From positions 310,001 through 374,000 of the forward strand of contig CAWGEA010000001.1 of NCBI GenBank assembly GCA_963821495.1: a stretch of 64,000 nucleotides of DNA, in the 5' to 3' direction. This DNA comes from AC-32 sp963821495. Lineage in GTDB: Bacteria > Actinomycetota > Thermoleophilia > Gaiellales > Gaiellaceae. Made by a program: the position numbers and the translations under genes. The notes beneath the pieces were generated by a model. The model saw only the letters and a program-made list of their open reading frames with translations, did not search any database and was not told the DNA's origin. This document shows, one piece after another, positions 24,701 to 32,795 of this stretch (position 1 is the first letter of the stretch; each line of letters starts with the position of its first letter).

Positions 24701-25279
24701 TTGGGCCTCCGCGACGTTCTCTTCGGTCGGAACAAGCTCAAGGACGCCGCGGGCGAGCGGTTGTTCGCGATCTCGACGGCGCGGATCACGCTGGAGACCG
24801 AGCTCGAGCTGAAGCCCGCGGGCGCGGCGGGCGTCTGCTTCAAGTCCCTCTCCGCCGGCGAGTTCGTGCGCGCCGAGAACGAGCTGCAGGAGCTGCTCGA
24901 CTCGGTCGCGGTCGAATCGGGATCGAAGGTCGAGCGTCGCTCGGACGAGTACGGCTTCGAGTGGCTGGTCGTGCGCGACCAGGACTTCGAGGACCTGGTC
25001 ACGAGCGTGCATCTCGTCGCGTCCGAGCTGGAGGCGCGGGGTTTCGGGCCGCAGCTGCTCGCGGCGGTGTTCCCGTTCGAGGGGAAGGGCTTCGACGGCG
25101 GCCGCGTCTACTGGATCTACGGCTTCAAGCGCGGAGCGTTCTGGCCGTTCGTGCCGAAGGGCGAGGGGAAGGAGCGCGACAACGCCGAGGAGCTCGAGCT
25201 GAAGGCAAAGCTCGAGCGGGAGCTTCCGATCGAGGACGACCTCTCGCGTTGGTTCGGCGTGTTCGACGCGCCCCTCTGA
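24701..25279 (+). CDS. pspAB: PspA-associated protein PspAB
   Basis: A 192-residue protein beginning LRDVLFGRNKLKDAAGERLF, the typical opening of the actinobacterial PspAB family. The remainder is alpha/beta with an acidic C-terminal helix (NAEELELKAKLERELP) and an end motif DDLSRWFGVFD. The family is genetically linked to HtpX and PspA; its biochemical role is not established. The start is TTG 24701, 10 nt after the htpX stop and without a strong ribosome-binding site, so it probably depends on read-through from htpX. Confidence 0.85.
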   Translation: MGLRDVLFGRNKLKDAAGERLFAISTARITLETELELKPAGAAGVCFKSLSAGEFVRAENELQELLDSVAVESGSKVERRSDEYGFEWLVVRDQDFEDLVTSVHLVASELEARGFGPQLLAAVFPFEGKGFDGGRVYWIYGFKRGAFWPFVPKGEGKERDNAEELELKAKLERELPIEDDLSRWFGVFDAPL

Positions 25280-25390
25280 GCCGCAGTCGGGAACACGCTG
25301 CAAGAACGTTCCGGTTTCGTCACGGGTGCGTGGCAGACACGTGCGGCCTCCGCGGGTACGCTCGCAGCGGGCGGCGGGTGGACCTGCACT

Positions 25391-25407
25391 CCCCACCCAG
25401 GGTGGGG
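25391..25407. terminator. Hairpin between the convergent phage-shock operons
   Basis: CCCCACCC-A-GGGTGGGG is a perfect inverted repeat in the 193-bp gap between pspAB and pspAA. It could act as a bidirectional terminator, although no T-run follows on either strand. The rest of the gap holds a 12-bp direct repeat (25439 and 25463) and no gene. Confidence 0.35.
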
Positions 25408-25472
25408 CCGCGCGCGCGTGAACCTGTACAGCGGCGCGGCTCGGAGCGTTTACAGAGGCGCTGCTCGGAGCG

Positions 25473-25763
25473 TTACCGGCCGGGCAGGTCGGGGATCAGG
25501 CCTTCGCCCTCGAAAAGCTCACGCGCCTCCTCGAGGCTCAGGTCATCAGGGGGCACGATCGCCTCCGAGGGCGAGAGGTCGTCGTCCGGCAGTCGTGCGC
25601 CGTTCGTCCGCACGGCCTCGGCCATCCGGTGCAGCAGCTCCGAGAGCCGCGCCTCGTCGCCGGCCCGGAGTGCCTGCTCGGCCTGCTCGTCGATCTCGTT
25701 CAGGCCCTTCGCGACCTCGTCGTCGACCTCGAACTGCCCTTCGCCCATCACGCGCACGATCAT
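25473..25763 (-). CDS. pspAA: PspA-associated protein PspAA
   Basis: A 96-residue acidic protein of the PspAA family. It opens MIVRVMGEGQFEV, followed by a helical stretch (LNEIDEQAEQALRAG) and a conserved end (DLSLEEARELFEGEGLIPDLPGR). PspAA proteins are encoded next to PspA in actinobacteria and archaea and are thought to modulate it. The ATG overlaps the pspA TGA (ATGA, 25760-25763), so the two are translationally coupled. Confidence 0.9.
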   Translation of the reverse strand: MIVRVMGEGQFEVDDEVAKGLNEIDEQAEQALRAGDEARLSELLHRMAEAVRTNGARLPDDDLSPSEAIVPPDDLSLEEARELFEGEGLIPDLPGR

Positions 25764-26488
25764 TGCTGCAGCTCCTTCTTCGTCTCGCCGCTCCCGACCT
25801 CGGCCTTCATCTGCTCGAGCTCCCGGTCGACCTGCGACTGCGACGCGATCGCGCCCAGCTCCCGGTCGAGCTGTGTCTGGTCGGTGGTGAAGTCCTCGAG
25901 CGCGCCGGATGTCGTCAGCTCGTCGATCGCCGACGCGCGCGCCTGCATCTGGTCGGTCTTGTCCTTCGCGCGCTGGATCGCTAGGCCCGTGTCGGCCATC
26001 TGCTCGCCGATCCCGGTGGCCGCCTCACCGATCCGCACCTGCGCCTCGGCGGCCGAGTACTGCGCCTTGATCGTCTCCTTCTGCGTCCGGAAGGCCTCGA
26101 CCTTGGCCGAAAGCGCCTTCTCGCTCGCGACGAGCTTCTCCTGCTGCTGCTGGAGCTGCTGCGTCTGCTGGTCGAGCGATTGCAGCTGCTGCTGGAGGCC
26201 GGACTTCCGCTCCAGGGCCTGCCGGGCGAGATCTTCGCGGCCCGCCGCCAGCGCTTCGCGTGCCTGCGCGTCGAGCTTCACCAGGCTCTGCTGGAGCTGG
26301 GCCTCCTGGAGCTCGAGCCGCTTCTTCGCGGTCACGACGTCGGCGATGCCGCGCTTGACGTTCTGGAGCAGCTCGAGCTGCTTCTCGTACGAGTAGTCGA
26401 GGGTCTCTCCGGGATCCTCGGCTCGGTCGAGCAGCTTCGACAACTTCGACTTCACGACGAGCGACGCGCGTGACATCAGGCCGGCCAT
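25760..26488 (-). CDS. pspA: Phage-shock protein A (PspA/IM30/Vipp1 family)
   Basis: A 242-residue, almost entirely helical coiled-coil protein. It opens SRASLVVKSKLSKLLDRAED, the membrane-binding amphipathic helix of PspA family members. Gln/Leu-rich heptads follow (LQQQLQSLDQQTQQLQQQQ). PspA assembles into ESCRT-III-like rods that stabilise damaged membrane. ATG 26488 has AGGAGG 5-6 nt upstream. It is coupled to pspAA and convergent with htpX-pspAB. No PspB/C or PspF gene is present, as expected for actinobacteria. Confidence 0.95.
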   Translation of the reverse strand: MAGLMSRASLVVKSKLSKLLDRAEDPGETLDYSYEKQLELLQNVKRGIADVVTAKKRLELQEAQLQQSLVKLDAQAREALAAGREDLARQALERKSGLQQQLQSLDQQTQQLQQQQEKLVASEKALSAKVEAFRTQKETIKAQYSAAEAQVRIGEAATGIGEQMADTGLAIQRAKDKTDQMQARASAIDELTTSGALEDFTTDQTQLDRELGAIASQSQVDRELEQMKAEVGSGETKKELQQ

Positions 26489-26533
26489 TCGTCCTCCTCT
26501 GGGAGCGGGGCGCCTAGCGTAGCGACGCGGCAA

Positions 26534-26564
26534 CGAAGAGGCCCCGCCAGGCGGGGCCTCTTCG
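26534..26564 (-). terminator. Strong terminator hairpin after the large secreted protein gene
   Basis: A 15-bp perfect inverted repeat with a single-base centre (26534-26548 and 26550-26564, containing GAGGCCCCGCC and its complement). It is followed on the minus strand by TTGCC. It lies 20 nt after the stop at 26585 and shields pspA from read-through. Confidence 0.75.
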
Positions 26565-26584
26565 CGCTACCGGTGGTGCCGGAG

Positions 26585-29500
26585 CTAGTGGTCCGGCCGG
26601 TTGGTCACCCGAATCCCGTTCAGGATCGGGTCACCCTTCGCCTGCCGGCTGGCAAGCTGGACGCTGACCTCGCCGCTCGCAGGGACGTTCACGAACAGCG
26701 ACCTGTCGAGCGCGAAGTTCGGCCCGACGAGCGCCGCGATGTCGAACGCGATCAGGTACGGCGCGCCGTTCACGACCACGTCGAACTGACGCTTACCCGG
26801 CTTCTTGTTCTCGATCTCGGCGAACCTGAGCTCCACCTGGTAGGCGCCGGCGGGCAACCCGGTGAAGCGATACGTCATCGGGGTGACCCGTGCGGTCTGG
26901 TAGAGCTTGTCGTCGGTCGTCCCACCGATCGCCGCCTTGGTGCTGACGGTCTTCGGCGGAGACTGGACCCAACCCGACCCGTTGGTCGGTGTGTAGGCCC
27001 GGTCGGCCGACCACAGATCGCCGGCCCCGTCCGTGTAGTCGCCGTTGCCCGAGTCGAACGCCTGCTCGTACGCCGGCACGATCAGCCGTACCGGAACCGA
27101 GAGGTTCGGCTGACGCCCGCTGTCCGTGCGGAACGTCAGCGTCGCCTGGTAGACGCCCGGAGCCATCCCGTGCGTGTCGACCGTCACCTGGACGTTCGTG
27201 GAGCCGCCCGCGGGGACGATCCCGCTGGTCGGGCTCTCCGACAGCCACGGCACGTCGCTGAAGGCGGGCACGCCGCTGTCGACGAGGTAGGCGGTGTTCG
27301 GGGTCTGCCCGATCATCCACAGGTTGCCGTCCTCGTTCATCTCGAGCCCGGCTCCGTTGAAGAACGGGTTCGGATGGTTGAGCGTGCTGACGGTCGCGCA
27401 GGTGGTCGGGTCGACCCGGTAGATGGTGTCCGTCGGGCTGTTGGTGGCCATCCAGACCTGACCGACGGCCGGGTTCCAGGCGAGGCCGGAGATGTTCGGG
27501 TCAGCAGGGCTGCACTGCCCGAGCACCGCGCCCGGCGTCGCGTGCGAGAAGCCGGCGACGTGGTACAGGATGCCTTCGTTCCAGCCGCCGACGTAGAACG
27601 AGTCGTCGTCCGGCCGGTACGCGAGGCCGCGCTGGGAGATGCCCGTCCAGGCGAAGCCACCGGTGATGCTCCTGGTGGTCGCGCCCGAGTTGGTATCCCA
27701 GCAGTGGATGCCGTTGTCGCCGCCGACGTCCAGCTGGCACATCTCGTTCGCGCCGACGGGTGCCATGTCGGCCGGCCAAGCGCCGGCCCACGGTGTCGTG
27801 TAGGCCGTGCCCGTGGGCGTGCCGTCCACGAGGAACTCGTGGTTCAGGCACGTCGGCCCGCAGACGCCGCTGTCGACGTCCGACAGCCAGACATGGCCGG
27901 TGTAGCCGACGCCCCAGCCCAGCGGGAGGCCGGTCGACCACTGCCGGAGCACGTCACCCGGTGCGCCCGGCTTCGGCGCGGCCGGTGCCTTGCCGCCGTA
28001 CAGGCCCTGCGTCGTCCGTGAGTTCGGGTCGAAGCCCGGCTTCTTCGTGAGGCTCGACCTGGACGGCAACGCAGCGCCGCCGCCGGACTCCTTGACGTCC
28101 CACGTCATCGGCAGCCCGCCGGTGTTGCTCAGCGTGAGCGTCCTGGTCCGGGTCTGGCCGGCCGGGACGATGAACTCGAGTGACGTCGGGCTCACGGCTC
28201 CGCGTGGTGTCCGGAGCGCGAAGTCCTTCGTCACCGTGGCGTCCACGGCGATCGTCGCCGAGGCCGTCGCGGTCTCGTAGTTCGTCTTGCTCGCTTCGAT
28301 CGTGTAGTCCCCGACCGGCAGCTGGATCCGGTAGAAGCCGGTGCCGTCCGTCGAGGTCTGCCGCACGACGTTGCCGCCCTGGAGCGCCTTCACCGTGGCT
28401 CCGCCGAGCGCGGCGTGGTCGTTCGCGTCCGTTACGTGGCCCTGCACGAAGCCGGACGGCGGCAGCAGGTAGCGGATCGCGTAGTTGGGGCTCCCGATCG
28501 CGGCCTCGTTGAACGAGTACTGGAGCGCATCCGTGCCGCTCTCGTTCTCGATCCCGAGCGTGGCCGAGTTGCCCTGCTCGCGTCCGTCTGCGGCGATGTT
28601 GCGGTAGTTGGTGAGGATCTGCCCGTTCTCGTAGAGCGTGACCTCGAAGTCGACCCGCCGAGACGAGTCGCCGAAGTAGGTCGCGTTCCGCCACTCGATC
28701 GTGAACCGGTTCGGACTCGACTCGGTGTTGGTCCACATCGAGGACGAGCCGTCGATGATCAGGTCGTCCCAGTACGGGTAGATGCCGGCGTTCGGCGTTA
28801 CCGTGCTCGGGATCGACGAGTTCGAGAAGATGCAGTTCCCGGCCAGGAACGTGATGTAGCCGTTCGTGCACACGTTCGCTGTGCTGTAGCTCTGTCCGTA
28901 GAGGCTGAACGCGAACGGCAGGCTCACCGAGGTGAAGCTGTCGTCGCCGGACAGTGCCAGCGGAGTGTCACCCTCGGTGTAGCTCGGGGTCTCCACCCGG
29001 CAGAAGTAGCCGAACGCGTCGTGCCGTGCGGCCAGCGTGAAGTCGTGCGTCGTGTTGCCGGAGACGGTCACCGAGTCCGTCGCGGGCGAGGTGCAGTTGC
29101 CCGCGGTGGCGGTGACGTTGTACGTCCCGTTCGGCACCGAGGCGAAGCTGTAGTGCCCGCTCGCGTCGGTCGTCGCCGGCGGGATCGGAGTGCCGTTGAT
29201 CGTCACCGTCGCGTTGGCGATCGGGTTCGCGGAGCTGTCGCTGACGGTGCCGCTGAGCGATCCGGACGGGGCCGCGACGAGCGCGAAGTCGAGCGTCGTC
29301 GTGTTGCCGTCGGTGATCGAGGCAGGCTGGGTCTGCGGCGTGTAGCCGAACTGGCTGGCGGTGACGTTGTAGCTCCCGACCGGCAGCGTCAGCGAGTAGT
29401 GGCCGGTCGCGTCGGTCACCGTCGAGGCCCCGAGCGGAGCGACGTTGATCTGCGCCCCGGAGAGCGGAGCGTTCGTCGACGAGTCGGTGACGGTGCCCGC

Positions 29501-31180
29501 GAGCGTGCCGCTCGGGGCGGAGGTGCACGAGGGGAACTTGAAGTTCCCGATCCGCGTGCGCCAGTTGAAGCTGGACGTCACCTGGTAGTACTCCTGTGTG
29601 TACCAGAAGGTGCAGTCGTCCACCGGGTCGACGGTCATGTCGCTGTAGTCGCCCCAGCGGCTGACGGTGTCGGTCTGGCTGCCGGTCCCGTCGAAGAGGT
29701 GCGCCTCGCCCTGGGCCAGGGTGTTAGCTGGGTCGCTGGCCAGGCGTCCCGCGTAGCGGATCTGCGGGTTGATGGTCGCACTCGAGGCGCTGAAGCCGAG
29801 CGCGAGGTCGCCGTTGCCGTCCATTGCGGCGCTGCCCATCCAGCGCCAGGTCGAGTCGGGCTGGTAGGTGCTCTGCTGCACGAAGCCCGGCGTGCCCGAG
29901 GTCGCGTTGTTGACCTCGAACCAGCGGATGCCCGCGACCCCGCCGGAGGCGACGGTCATGTTGCCGACGAGCGCTTCGTGCCCGTCGCTGAAGTGCCGGT
30001 AGGCGGACCGGAACATCCCGCGGTCGCCGAGCGTGTCCAGCACGTCGCCAACGCCCAGCTGCGGCACGCAGGCGCCGCCGCCGCCGCAGATGGCCGAGAA
30101 CGGATCCGGCGTCAGCGTCCCGCCGAGGTTGAAGGTCGAGTTCCCCGGGGTGGTGAAGTCGACGTGGAAGCGGTGCAGCGGCCACGTCGAGTTGAGCCCG
30201 ACCGAGAGGAACGGGTTCGGTGCGCCGGCCGGCGGCGGGATCGAGCCGTCGAGATCGGCCGGCATGTAGCCGTCATCGGTGGGTGCACCCATGGCCGTGG
30301 CGATGAAGGTCGCCGGGTTCCCGGCCAGCATCTGGGTGCGGTCGAGCGCGAACGCCTGCGGGCCGAGGAACGCGGTGCCCGACGAGTTGAAGACGTTCAT
30401 GCTCATGTAGTAGGCGTCCGGCCACACCCCGAGCTTCGGGTAGTCGAAGAAGTTGCTGCCGAGGTGGAACGCGTACCGGAAGTACGAGCCGGCGGCATCG
30501 GTCCCTTGCGAGACGGCGACGCATTCGTCCGTCGGGATGCTCGTGCCGGCGAACTGGGTGATCACCCAGCGGTTGGCGAGCTGGTCGTAGAGCGCGACCG
30601 GGTCGCCGAAGCCGCTCGTCTCGCAGACGCCGCCGAAGCCCTGCCAGAGGGTGGTGATCGCCACGGGCCCGAAGACCGAGCTCCCGGTCGACTTGTCGAA
30701 GACCTGGAAGCCCGTGTTGACGATCTGGACGTACTGCGACAGCCCTACCTCGCCGTTGGTGTCCGGCGGCGCACAGTTGCAGTTGACGCCGGGGAAGGGG
30801 ATGCCGTCGAAGTTCAGGATCGCCGACGGCATGTTCGGCGCGGCGAGGCTGCGCTGAACCGAGCGATCCTGCTGGTCACGATGCTTGATGTTGAGCGCCG
30901 GATTGGGATTCGCCTCCGTGTGCTCCTTCGTGGGCCCCATCGGGAGCGCGGGCATGCGCCGCAGCGAAACCGTGGAGTCGTTGTGGTACGAGTGCCCGAC
31001 CCAGACGTCGCCTGCTTTCTGCAGCGCCGGGCCGGTGTCGCCGGCCGAGTTGGCGGCCGTCTTGCCGGAGCCGATGGGCGATCCGCCCGCGAGCACCATG
31101 CCCGCTCCGACCGAGAGCACGAGAACGACGAAGCCGACGAGCAGCACCCCGCCTCTCGCGAAGGTCCTACGTTTACGCAT
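26585..31180 (-). CDS. Large secreted multidomain protein (CarboxypepD_reg repeats, propeller-like part, malectin-like C-terminus)
   Basis: A 1,531-residue exported protein. A signal peptide (VLLVGFVVLVLSVGAGMVLAG) precedes about 520 residues of propeller-like or hydrolase-like sequence with FDGIPFPGVNCNCAPPDTNG and DWSDYSD-like elements. Then come two carboxypeptidase-regulatory-like beta-sandwiches (residues about 560-705, GTVTDSS repeats), a nidogen-like segment (700-900), a third such sandwich (about 907-987, GHVTDANDHAALGGATV), a second propeller-like region (1070-1310) and a malectin-like domain at the end (from about 1370, AFDSGNGDYTDGAGDLWSAD). No catalytic site can be assigned; glycan or surface binding is likely. 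ATG 31180 has GGGAGG 8 nt upstream. A structured leader precedes it and a strong hairpin follows it. Confidence 0.85.
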   Translation of the reverse strand: MRKRRTFARGGVLLVGFVVLVLSVGAGMVLAGGSPIGSGKTAANSAGDTGPALQKAGDVWVGHSYHNDSTVSLRRMPALPMGPTKEHTEANPNPALNIKHRDQQDRSVQRSLAAPNMPSAILNFDGIPFPGVNCNCAPPDTNGEVGLSQYVQIVNTGFQVFDKSTGSSVFGPVAITTLWQGFGGVCETSGFGDPVALYDQLANRWVITQFAGTSIPTDECVAVSQGTDAAGSYFRYAFHLGSNFFDYPKLGVWPDAYYMSMNVFNSSGTAFLGPQAFALDRTQMLAGNPATFIATAMGAPTDDGYMPADLDGSIPPPAGAPNPFLSVGLNSTWPLHRFHVDFTTPGNSTFNLGGTLTPDPFSAICGGGGACVPQLGVGDVLDTLGDRGMFRSAYRHFSDGHEALVGNMTVASGGVAGIRWFEVNNATSGTPGFVQQSTYQPDSTWRWMGSAAMDGNGDLALGFSASSATINPQIRYAGRLASDPANTLAQGEAHLFDGTGSQTDTVSRWGDYSDMTVDPVDDCTFWYTQEYYQVTSSFNWRTRIGNFKFPSCTSAPSGTLAGTVTDSSTNAPLSGAQINVAPLGASTVTDATGHYSLTLPVGSYNVTASQFGYTPQTQPASITDGNTTTLDFALVAAPSGSLSGTVSDSSANPIANATVTINGTPIPPATTDASGHYSFASVPNGTYNVTATAGNCTSPATDSVTVSGNTTHDFTLAARHDAFGYFCRVETPSYTEGDTPLALSGDDSFTSVSLPFAFSLYGQSYSTANVCTNGYITFLAGNCIFSNSSIPSTVTPNAGIYPYWDDLIIDGSSSMWTNTESSPNRFTIEWRNATYFGDSSRRVDFEVTLYENGQILTNYRNIAADGREQGNSATLGIENESGTDALQYSFNEAAIGSPNYAIRYLLPPSGFVQGHVTDANDHAALGGATVKALQGGNVVRQTSTDGTGFYRIQLPVGDYTIEASKTNYETATASATIAVDATVTKDFALRTPRGAVSPTSLEFIVPAGQTRTRTLTLSNTGGLPMTWDVKESGGGAALPSRSSLTKKPGFDPNSRTTQGLYGGKAPAAPKPGAPGDVLRQWSTGLPLGWGVGYTGHVWLSDVDSGVCGPTCLNHEFLVDGTPTGTAYTTPWAGAWPADMAPVGANEMCQLDVGGDNGIHCWDTNSGATTRSITGGFAWTGISQRGLAYRPDDDSFYVGGWNEGILYHVAGFSHATPGAVLGQCSPADPNISGLAWNPAVGQVWMATNSPTDTIYRVDPTTCATVSTLNHPNPFFNGAGLEMNEDGNLWMIGQTPNTAYLVDSGVPAFSDVPWLSESPTSGIVPAGGSTNVQVTVDTHGMAPGVYQATLTFRTDSGRQPNLSVPVRLIVPAYEQAFDSGNGDYTDGAGDLWSADRAYTPTNGSGWVQSPPKTVSTKAAIGGTTDDKLYQTARVTPMTYRFTGLPAGAYQVELRFAEIENKKPGKRQFDVVVNGAPYLIAFDIAALVGPNFALDRSLFVNVPASGEVSVQLASRQAKGDPILNGIRVTNRPDH

Positions 31181-31211
31181 CGAGCAACCCTCCCCCTTGG
31201 ATTGACCAGAA

Positions 31212-31249
31212 ACGGCACCCCTTGCCGTCGAGCGATTCTCGTGCGACGG
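31212..31249 (-). promoter_or_regulatory. Structured leader with two overlapping hairpins before the 1,531-residue protein
   Basis: On the minus strand one hairpin pairs CCGTCG with CGACGG (31249-31244 with 31230-31225). A second, ACGGCA-AGGGG-TGCCGT (31228-31212), ends in TTTCT. They share 31225-31228, so they cannot both form. This resembles an attenuator or riboswitch-like switch, but I recognise no known class. Confidence 0.35.
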
Positions 31250-31320
31250 GGGAAGCCCCAGCAATGGACCGCCGGGGCCAACTTGGGTCTAGGCGGCCTG
31301 CGGAGGATCTACACCCTGGT

Positions 31321-32017
31321 CTACAGACCGACCAGGCGCGACCCGACCTGGTCGCGGCGCGTGACGGCGAGCTTGACCAGGATGCTGTGGACGTGGTTCT
31401 TCACCGTCGCGCGCTCGATCGAGAGGCGTCGCGCGATCTGCTTGTTCGACAGACCCTCGGCGATCAGGCCGGCGATCTCCCGCTGCCGGGGAGTGAGCGC
31501 GTCGCCGCCGGTGACCCGCGGCCCGCCTGACGGCGAGAGCCGCAACGCGCTTCGCAAGCACGGCCGCGAGGCGTGGAGAGCACTGCAGCTCCCCGTTCGC
31601 CGCTGCCTCGACCGCTATGACCAGGTCGGAGAATGGCTGGTCGGCGGTGACGTAGCCGGCAACCCCGGCCTCGAGCAGCGCGACCACCGCGTCCTCGTCG
31701 TCGGGAACGCCGACCGCGACGATCCCGGCGTCCGGGAGCGCCCCCGCCAGGGCACGCATGCCATCCGGCACGGAGACCGAGGCGGCGTCGACGACGACGA
31801 CCCCAGGTTCGAACACCCCGGCGGCCATTCCGGCCACGTCGCGCGGAGCGCTTCCGGCGAGCTCGATGCCATCCTCGTCCACGAGCGCAGTCGCGAGCGC
31901 CTCGCGGTAGAGCCGGACATCGCCGACGAGGAGCACGCGGACCGGCGCTTGCGCGCTGTCCACTTGCCCCGCCGCGCCGCCGTTCACGACCGTGGGCTGA
32001 CGCCTGGTTGTGGTCAT
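31321..32017 (-). pseudogene. NarL/LuxR-type response regulator split by a frameshift
   Basis: The receiver domain (VRVLLVGDVRLYREALATAL, phospho-acceptor in GVVVVDAASVS) is read from ATG 32017 to about 31550. The LuxR-type helix-turn-helix (ALTPRQREIAGLIAEGLSNK, then IERATVKNHVHSILVKL) is intact but lies in a different frame, ending at 31321. The span is 697 nt, one base more than a multiple of three. A single indel around 31510-31560, in a run such as GGCGGGCCGCGGG, would restore a 231-residue regulator. This may be a recent pseudogene, a sequence error or, less likely, programmed frameshifting. The upstream ATG 32098 is an alternative start. It sits just upstream of the large secreted protein gene. 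Confidence 0.8.
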
Positions 32018-32126
32018 CCGCCGCAGAGAGGCTGCGCCGTTTGCACCCTCGTCCCCCTTAGCGGTTGAGGGGCCGAGAATTTCATCCGGGTCCGACATGT
32101 GTCAAATTGGAAGGCGGGTGGAAGGA

Positions 32127-32795
32127 ATGATCGTCGAGCGGAGCATGGATCCCGGCTGGCTCTCGAACGCGTATCTGGTCGCGGACGAGCCCGGCGGGAC
32201 AGGGGTCTTCGTGGACTCGGGGGCGCCGCTGGAGCCGTTGTTCGAGGCCGTCGAGCGGCATCGCCTGACCGTCACGCACCTGCTGACGACCCACGCCGAC
32301 GCCGACCACGTCGCCGGCGACGGCGAGATCCGCGCCCGCTACGGCTGTCCGGTCGTGAAGGGCGACCTCGAGACCGGTGGGCTCTCGATCCGCGCGCTCG
32401 AGACGCCCGGGCACAAGGACGATCACCTCGCATTCGTGGTCAACGACGAGCTCTGCTGCAGCGGCGACGTGCTCTTCAAGGACGCAGTCGGGGGCGGCGA
32501 CTTCGGGCAGATCCGCCGCTCGGTGATGGAGGTGCTGATGAAGCTGTCTCCGGAGACGCGCGTCCTCCCGGGCCACACCGACGAGACGACGATCGGTCGG
32601 GAGTGGGAGCAGAACCCGTTCGTCCGCGTGTGGCGCGGAGCCGAGCCTGAGGGAAGGGAGCCGGTGCGGGTCGGCGGTGAGGAGGCGACGCTCGTCGTCT
32701 GGTCGCCCGACTACGACGGCAAGGGCAAGGCCTGGGTGCGGTTCGCCGACGGCCGCGACGCGATCGTCGGCGGCTCAAGCGTGGAACGCGGCTAG
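32127..32795 (+). CDS. MBL-fold metallohydrolase with HxDxDH metal motif
   Basis: A 222-residue metallo-beta-lactamase-fold hydrolase of the glyoxalase II/persulfide dioxygenase-like group. The metal motif reads THADADH (residues about 55-61), so the second His of the usual HxHxDH is Asp. Other ligands are present: ETPGHKDDHLAF, CCSGDVLFKD and VLPGHTDETT. A short C-terminal beta domain (TLVVWSPDYDGKGKAWVRFA) follows. The substrate is unknown. I chose ATG 32127; in-frame ATG 32097 and GTG 32118 are alternatives. It is divergent from the broken response regulator and overlaps the convergent AlkZ-like gene by 21 nt. Confidence 0.82.
   Translation: MIVERSMDPGWLSNAYLVADEPGGTGVFVDSGAPLEPLFEAVERHRLTVTHLLTTHADADHVAGDGEIRARYGCPVVKGDLETGGLSIRALETPGHKDDHLAFVVNDELCCSGDVLFKDAVGGGDFGQIRRSVMEVLMKLSPETRVLPGHTDETTIGREWEQNPFVRVWRGAEPEGREPVRVGGEEATLVVWSPDYDGKGKAWVRFADGRDAIVGGSSVERG

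Noticed and set aside
28415..32068. Very long plus-strand open frame (over 1,200 codons) antisense to the large secreted protein
   Set aside because: It is the high-GC shadow of the minus-strand gene: Arg/Val/Gly-rich, no domain, no ribosome-binding site. The minus-strand reading has signal peptide and domains.
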